DNA of 46,077 nucleotides from Oscillospiraceae bacterium (GTDB lineage Bacteria; Bacillota; Clostridia; Oscillospirales; Oscillospiraceae): assembly GCA_017620525.1 (NCBI GenBank), contig JAGAUY010000059.1:1-46077 (forward strand), written 5' to 3'. A program made the position numbers and the translations under genes. The notes beneath the pieces are model-generated. The model had not been told where the DNA came from. It saw only the letters and a list, made by a program, of their open reading frames with translations, and made no database searches. Position 1 is the stretch's first letter. Each line of letters opens with the position of its first letter. Shown piece after piece: positions 42,533-46,077 of the stretch.

Positions 42533-42547
42533 ACCCGGAGGTCGTAG
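42533..42547 (+). other. Inverted copy of part of the attachment sequence
   Basis: ACCCGGAGGTCGTAG matches 15 bp of the attachment segment in the opposite orientation. A 13-bp version (ACCGGAGGTCGTA) occurs at 24873-24885 near the left end. Both lie inside the island. Confidence 0.55.
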
Positions 42548-42647
42548 AAAAATTCTTTTCAAAAGTTTTGAAATATTCTCGGTTTTTCCGATTTAGTGGA
42601 CATTGTATACTGAAAAATGCCGCCGTGTCCACTGTAAACTATCGTGA

Positions 42648-42684
42648 TATGGGTCACGGTATGGGTCAGTAGGTTTGACCCATA
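42648..42684 (+). other. Putative arm-type sites at the right end of the island
   Basis: TATGGGTCA at 42648-42656 and 42660-42668 (12 bp apart) and its inverse TGACCCATA at 42676-42684, 60 bp inside the right attachment copy. The left end has the same pair at 24926-24946. Confidence 0.5.
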
Positions 42685-42709
42685 TTGTTTTCGCCTCAGA
42701 AAGTTAAGA

Positions 42710-42743
42710 AAACCGCCGTTTTCGTGATGAAAACGGCGGTTTT
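42710..42743. terminator. Bidirectional terminator next to the right attachment copy
   Basis: AAAACCGCCGTTTTC pairs with GAAAACGGCGGTTTT. It adjoins the tRNA-like segment as on the left side. Confidence 0.8.
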
Positions 42744-42788
42744 TGGTTGCGGAGGCAGGACTCGAACCTACGACCTCCGGGTTATGAG
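42744..42788 (-). other. Right attachment site: second copy of the tRNA-Met 3' segment
   Basis: Identical over 45 bp to 24768-24812, same orientation, 17976 bp apart. The sequence to the right does not continue as a tRNA, so the complete gene must lie elsewhere, probably further right. Confidence 0.9.
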
Positions 42789-42937
42789 AGCGTCTTTTTT
42801 CGTTTTGTATCCTATTTTCTCCTGTTGAAACATACCGTTTCGTCTTGTTTTCTGGTGGTTTTCTTAACGAAACCTATCGTTTCCTGTTGGCCCCTGGTGG
42901 CTGCTGTGGCCCAAAATTGGCCCAAAATCTCAGGACA

Positions 42938-42962
42938 GCAAAAGGGCGGGCTTTCGCCCGCT
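42938..42962 (-). terminator. Terminator of the phage-like operon
   Basis: On the minus strand GCGGGC pairs with GCCCGC around a GAAA loop, followed by CCTTTTGC. Confidence 0.75.
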
Positions 42963-42968
42963 CCTCGC

Positions 42969-43253
42969 TCACATATTCTCACCTGTGGCGGCGGCCACGC
43001 CGCAGTTGTAGGCATAGACGAACAGCGCATCCCGGTAAAGGTCGGCGGCAGTTCTGGATTCATTGCACCACACACCTTCGTTCTCCTGGATCACCTCGCG
43101 GATCGCGTCCATGAATCCAATGTTGCAGGCCACCGCGCCCAGCCATTCCTCCGGGCTGACCTGAAAGAAGACATCGTTCAGCCACATGATGGCCGCGGCC
43201 TTATCGGTTGCCACGTGATCCACGCGGGCGATCGGTTTGTTATTCCGCTCCAT
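42969..43253 (-). CDS. Phage-type hypothetical protein
   Basis: A 94-residue protein. ATG 43253 is chosen because AAGGAGG lies 6 nt before it; an earlier in-frame ATG sits upstream of that site. The sequence (IMWLNDVFFQVSPEEWLGAV, FVYAYNCGVAAATGENM) has no recognised motif. It is the last gene of a minus-strand group. Confidence 0.65.
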   Translation of the reverse strand: MERNNKPIARVDHVATDKAAAIMWLNDVFFQVSPEEWLGAVACNIGFMDAIREVIQENEGVWCNESRTAADLYRDALFVYAYNCGVAAATGENM

Positions 43254-43263
43254 GACGCCCTCC

Positions 43264-43407
43264 TTATCCATAGATGTACAGCCGACTGACGTATTTGTAG
43301 ATCAGCTCCAGCTGCTTCTCGTCGTGGATGTTCTTCAGCATCCGCTCGATCGCTGACTTGGTGGCGTTAGGGGAAACCGTTTCCTTGGTCTGATTGTTCT
43401 TGTCCAT
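43264..43407 (-). CDS. Small helical hypothetical protein
   Basis: A 47-residue protein (NATKSAIERMLKNIHDEKQL, ELIYKYVSRLYIYG) with GGAGG before the ATG. The next gene starts 10 bp further on. Proteins of this size with a repeated ELIYKYV helix are common in Firmicute phages and elements. Function unknown. Confidence 0.7.
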   Translation of the reverse strand: MDKNNQTKETVSPNATKSAIERMLKNIHDEKQLELIYKYVSRLYIYG

Positions 43408-43425
43408 TTTATTACCTCCAGAATC

Positions 43426-43532
43426 TTGACAGGTTAGGGGAAGTTGCCCTATAATATAGGGGCTTCCCCTTGTGGGTTGTGTTAGGCTCTTTGCATCTCA
43501 GTCTTGGCGGGCTGATGCAAGGGGCTTTTCTT
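43426..43532 (+). ncRNA. Candidate small RNA with consensus promoter and terminator
   Basis: A perfect TTGACA (43426-43431) and TATAAT (43450-43455) with an 18-bp spacer point rightward, against the flanking genes. About 30 nt after the start begins a hairpin (GCTCTTTGCATC, 43486-43497, with GATGCAAGGGGC, 43514-43525) followed by TTTTCTT. The product would be about 70 nt and antisense to the untranslated leader of the 43264-43407 gene. The promoter lies within a palindrome (AGGGGAAG...CTTCCCCT, about 43436-43470) that may bind a repressor. Confidence 0.55.
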
Positions 43533-43806
43533 ATGCCACAACGAAGCGGCGGGAAGTGGTGGTCTTGGTGAACTGCTCCCAGATCGTGGGGGCCGCAGCC
43601 TTCAGGGCCTTGCTGTCCAGGCGGCTGCTGGTGACGGGTTTCCAGGTGATCTTGAAGCTGGGGCCGTGGAGTTCATCGGCGCCGGTGGCGGTCATGTGGG
43701 CCTTCAGCTCGTCCTCCAGGGCGGAGATCTCACCGGCCAGCTCGTCGGCCAGGCGCTTCAGTTCCCGCAGTTCGTTAACCTTGGATTCCATTTCGATCAT
43801 GCTCAT
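43531..43806 (-). CDS. Phage-type hypothetical protein
   Basis: A 91-residue protein starting at ATG 43806 behind CGGAGG. The N-terminal half is a coiled coil (NELRELKRLADELAGEISAL); the C-terminal part (FKITWKPVTSSRLDSKALKA, TTTSRRFVVA) is seen in many prophages near recombination genes. Function unknown. Confidence 0.75.
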   Translation of the reverse strand: MSMIEMESKVNELRELKRLADELAGEISALEDELKAHMTATGADELHGPSFKITWKPVTSSRLDSKALKAAAPTIWEQFTKTTTSRRFVVA

Positions 43807-43924
43807 TGTGTTTACCTCCGATAGTAAAGATTTGATTGCTGCCTCTGTTGTAGTCATTGTTGCGGGGGTGACTTACCGGGCGGCTCCCTCTGTTGTCCCC
43901 TCTCTTTGTATCTATATCTTACCA

Positions 43925-44022
43925 TATATTGCGCAATATATCAATATGGGATATTGCACAATATATTGCGTAATATTTCGTGCATCTTATGTATTGCGCA
44001 ATATTGATTTATGTGCTATAAT
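43925..44022 (+). promoter_or_regulatory. Four-copy palindromic operator array with promoter of the RHH gene
   Basis: Copies of ATATTGCGCAATAT: a perfect 16-bp palindrome at 43925-43940, ATATTGCACAATAT at 43951-43964, ATATTGCGTAATAT at 43963-43976 and TATTGCGCAATA at 43992-44003. The plus-strand promoter has -35 TTGCGC (43994-43999) within the last copy, a 17-bp spacer and TATAAT (44017-44022). A repressor bound here would cover the -35. The array also lies in front of the leftward gene at 43806, so both directions may be controlled. Confidence 0.82.
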
Positions 44023-44094
44023 GATGCTACGGTGGAAAAGGTGACGCGGTATTTCGGCCACCCCCACAATCTGAGCAAAAGGGAGGCCGTGCAA

Positions 44095-44289
44095 ATGGCA
44101 GGCAATTCTGAATACAGGAACAAGTGGATCGCTGAAAAGCTGGATCGGGTGAATCTTACAATGCCCAAAGGCCAGAAAGACGTGGCGAAGGCCCACGCCG
44201 AGAGCCGCGGGGAAAGCCTGAACGCCTTTATCAACCGCGCGATCCTGGAGACCATGGAGCGGGACAACACCCCCGCCACAAGCGAATAA
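44095..44289 (+). CDS. Ribbon-helix-helix (Arc-like) regulator
   Basis: A 64-residue protein. ATG 44095 follows AAAAGGGAGG by 8 nt; the frame is open further up but crosses the promoter. LDRVNLTMPKGQKDVAKAHA and SLNAFINRAILETM form a ribbon-helix-helix. It is the best candidate to bind the palindrome array just upstream. Confidence 0.85.
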   Translation: MAGNSEYRNKWIAEKLDRVNLTMPKGQKDVAKAHAESRGESLNAFINRAILETMERDNTPATSE

Positions 44290-44297
44290 ACGACGAT

Positions 44298-44337
44298 CGG
44301 GGAGCTGCCCACAGCGGGCGGCCCCCGAATTTTTCTT
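44298..44337 (+). terminator. Terminator of the RHH gene
   Basis: CGGGG-AGC-TGCCC pairs with GGGCG-GC-CCCCG, followed by AATTTTTCTT. Confidence 0.75.
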
Positions 44338-44659
44338 GTGGGGATTTTTCTCCACGGAAAAGAGGGCCGCGACTAATCCAGAGGAAAGCAAAACTTTTTC
44401 GACACCCCCGCGCCCTGGGCCGCCGCCGGTCGCACGATCAGCCCCTGGCAGTCCCCGCCACAAGCCCCTGGGCGGCCTTCCAGCGGGTCGACCGTGGCTA
44501 TATGTCCCAGCATCTGAAGCAAAGAAAGCCAGGCGCCGGTGGGCGGGGTTGCCCTGTTGTCCGGTGCCTGGCTCCATTGTTTAGTTGTTCCGCTGGTCGT
44601 GATCTGGTCGGCCGAAGTCGCCGTGTTTTCCCCTGTCTTCCACGCCAGATCCCGAAGCA
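44338..44659. other. Stretch without a recognisable gene
   Basis: GC-rich, with open frames on both strands that lack start signals and protein-like composition. The only clear element is the hairpin at 44528-44573. Confidence 0.5.
44528..44573 (-). terminator. Terminator of the minus-strand phage-like genes
   Basis: AGCCAGGCACCGG pairs with CCGGCGCCTGGCT on the minus strand, followed by TTCTTTG. It lies 87 bp after the stop at 44660. Confidence 0.7.
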
Positions 44660-45097
44660 TTACCAGGCGATCCCGTTGACGCCGAACAATCTGATCGCCA
44701 TCTCCTCCATGATTTCCTTGCACCACCTGGCCGGGCTATTCCTCCCGCAGTTCATGGCGTCGGCTATATCCTCATAGGTTTCTCCCTGGATGTAGCGCCT
44801 GGTGAACGCCTCGACCTTGTAGCCATAGCCTCCAGCGTCCGCCGCCACCTGGGCGGCCTTCAGGGCCAGGTCGATCTTCTCGATCACGTCCGCCGTGCTG
44901 CCTCTACTGCACCGCAGGTTCTCCAGGATCGCGCACGGGTCACAGACGCACGATCGCGGACTGTCCGACGCTGGGTGGCGGGCGCACTCTTGCAGCAGCC
45001 GGTACTTCTCCAGCAACTTCACGGTCAGGGGCAGGCCCTGGACGCGCCGATCATTCGCAGCCCCTGGGAGCATAACGCCCTCGCCTTCTCTGTCCAA
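44660..45097 (-). CDS. ArpU/RinA-like phage regulator
   Basis: A 145-residue protein (TTG 45097 behind GAGAGGTGG; ATG 45073 is possible). The C-terminal part (YIQGETYEDIADAMNCGRNS, RWCKEIMEEMAIRLFG) is a sigma-region-4-like helix-turn-helix typical of ArpU or RinA regulators of late phage genes. It follows the 45098-45502 gene without a gap (TGA then TTG). A cysteine-rich middle (SCVCDPCAILENLRC) is unusual. Confidence 0.78.
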   Translation of the reverse strand: MDREGEGVMLPGAANDRRVQGLPLTVKLLEKYRLLQECARHPASDSPRSCVCDPCAILENLRCSRGSTADVIEKIDLALKAAQVAADAGGYGYKVEAFTRRYIQGETYEDIADAMNCGRNSPARWCKEIMEEMAIRLFGVNGIAW

Positions 45098-45502
45098 TCA
45101 CCCCGCCACCTCTCGCAGGTCATAGGTGACACGCACGGCCCGGCCCCTGTTGTCCCGCCGTCTGTGATCCGTATAGACCACTCTGGACACGGGCAGCAGA
45201 TCGCCCAGATCCGCCGGTCTGATCGCCTGAAGGCCGGAATCCTCGACCTCTTGGCGGCTGAAGGTCTGGACGCCCTCAACGTAGTAACCGGCGTGTACGG
45301 TGCCGTCGGCGTATTCGTGGAACTCCCGAACCAGCACAGGATCGTCCCACCAGGTGCGCCCGTTGCTGATCTTCCAGATACCCATAACCTTGTCCGCCGC
45401 ATAGTAGCCGGTAACCACCTCCGGGCTGCTGTGTTCCTTGCTGCTCTGTTTTGCCCGCTCCTCCAGCTTATCCAGCCAGGTGCGGATTCTTGCGTCAATC
45501 AT
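45098..45502 (-). CDS. Phage-type hypothetical protein
   Basis: A 134-residue protein behind AGGAGGG. No known motif (KVMGIWKISNGRTWWDDPVL, VVYTDHRRRDNRGRAVRVTY). It overlaps the previous gene by 8 bp, so it is part of the replication operon. Confidence 0.72.
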   Translation of the reverse strand: MIDARIRTWLDKLEERAKQSSKEHSSPEVVTGYYAADKVMGIWKISNGRTWWDDPVLVREFHEYADGTVHAGYYVEGVQTFSRQEVEDSGLQAIRPADLGDLLPVSRVVYTDHRRRDNRGRAVRVTYDLREVAG

Positions 45503-46077
45503 TTTGTTGCCCTCCTAACTCGCTATCCTTCCGCCACCACGATAGAATTGTCTCGTAATGGCTATGGGGTTTCGCATCTTTCTTGATTATGAAATCAGCC
45601 AGTTTGTCCACATAGTGGTCAAACACTTCCAGCCCTAGCCTGTCCAGAAGGTCGGATATTTGCGCGTCAGACAGAAAAACCACACCCTGGCCCAGTTTTC
45701 CATGCATTATTTTCAGCTTTTTCTCTGCCGCTGCCGCCGCAATATCCTCCGGTGTAGAGAACTCTGTGGAATAGTCTTCCCCATCCTGGAATCCACCGGC
45801 TTCAGCTTCGGCTCTGTTCCCTTCTTTTCTATTCCTTTCTGCTCCCTTCCCTTCACTTGGGATTCCATTCGGATTCCGCCTGGATTCCATATATTGCAGC
45901 TTATGCTCCAGCAGCGATACAGCACCTTCGGCGGGGTGATCCGTATAGGAACGGTTTTCCTTGATGTAGATCCCGGCGGCCAGTTCTGGGTATTGCGGCA
46001 TCTTCGCCCGGTCATTTTTCAGGCTGTTCGCCATTCTCCAATGCTTGATAACGACCACGCCGTTCGCAAAGGCCAAC
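45495..46077 (-). CDS. Phage replisome organizer / DnaD-like protein, N-terminus beyond right edge
   Basis: At least 193 residues with no start inside the window that is clearly real. The visible N-terminal part (ANGVVVIKHWRMANSLKNDR) is the end of a winged helix as in phage replisome organizers (VIKHWRMANSLKNDR...), and the C-terminal part (VDKLADFIIKKDAKPHSHYE) is a common end of these proteins. It probably starts element replication. It is the first visible gene of the leftward phage-like operon. Confidence 0.8.
   Translation of the reverse strand, partial: LAFANGVVVIKHWRMANSLKNDRAKMPQYPELAAGIYIKENRSYTDHPAEGAVSLLEHKLQYMESRRNPNGIPSEGKGAERNRKEGNRAEAEAGGFQDGEDYSTEFSTPEDIAAAAAEKKLKIMHGKLGQGVVFLSDAQISDLLDRLGLEVFDHYVDKLADFIIKKDAKPHSHYETILSWWRKDSELGGQQND

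Noticed and set aside
44338-44659. Protein-coding frames in both directions
   Set aside because: No start signals, GC-rich composition and no recognisable motif.
1-46077. CRISPR array
   Set aside because: No regularly spaced repeats with unique spacers were seen.

Overview
This window looks like a gut-type Gram-positive anaerobe of the Clostridia (an Oscillospiraceae-like Firmicute is my best guess). The reasons are strong AGGAGG-type ribosome binding sites, secreted proteins full of CxxC repeat modules, a cohesin/dockerin pair, a class B sortase, and integrative elements of the kind common in gut Firmicutes. No rRNA, complete tRNA or CRISPR array was seen.

Region 1 (1-17.6 kb) is the most interesting part. 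I recognise five cobalamin-riboswitch-like aptamers within about 7 kb: three on the minus strand (about 9600-9800, 10632-10805, 10978-11150) and two on the plus strand (about 15168-15345, 16388-16490). The genes behind them encode extracellular proteins. One is a 1377-residue protein with a DUF4430 (transcobalamin-C-like) region, a bacterial Ig domain and a C-terminal dockerin. It is followed by a cohesin protein with a sortase-type tail and by a very large secreted protein that runs off the left edge and also has a DUF4430-like region. On the other strand are a class B sortase and a lipoprotein made of two DUF4430 repeats. I infer a corrinoid-repressed cell-surface complex, probably for cobalamin capture, assembled by cohesin-dockerin contact and sortase anchoring. 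Interspersed are two DUF2284 genes (one frameshifted), a MATE transporter, a LysR regulator and a small gene interrupted by an amber codon.

Region 2 (17.6-24.8 kb) holds a lipid-anchored or membrane protein, a SLOG-type protein, three XRE regulators, a GAF plus SARP-like regulator followed by an 11-bp-phased TTTGAC array, a highly structured non-coding stretch, a MazF-type toxin with a zinc-ribbon tail, an excisionase and a tyrosine integrase. The integrase ends about 190 bp from a 45-bp piece of an initiator-type tRNA-Met gene.

Region 3 (24.8-42.7 kb) is an 18-kb island bounded by two perfect copies of that 45-bp tRNA 3' segment (24768-24812 and 42744-42788). It carries a HepT/MntA toxin-antitoxin pair, a YetF-like membrane protein, a VWA protein, a Cu/Zn superoxide dismutase, a small mobilizable module (excisionase, HTH protein, oriT-like hairpin, MobC-like protein, MobL-type relaxase, second integrase), a cardiolipin synthase cluster, and two tandem ABC exporter pairs. 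The exporters are divergent from a TetR gene, with two likely TetR operators in their promoter. No integrase lies next to either end, so the island may depend on an integrase acting in trans.

Region 4 (42.7 kb to the right edge) is the end of a phage-like or integrative element read leftward (replisome organizer, ArpU-like regulator, small phage-type proteins), with a plus-strand ribbon-helix-helix regulator behind an array of four ATATTGCGCAATAT-type palindromes and a likely small RNA at about 43460-43532.
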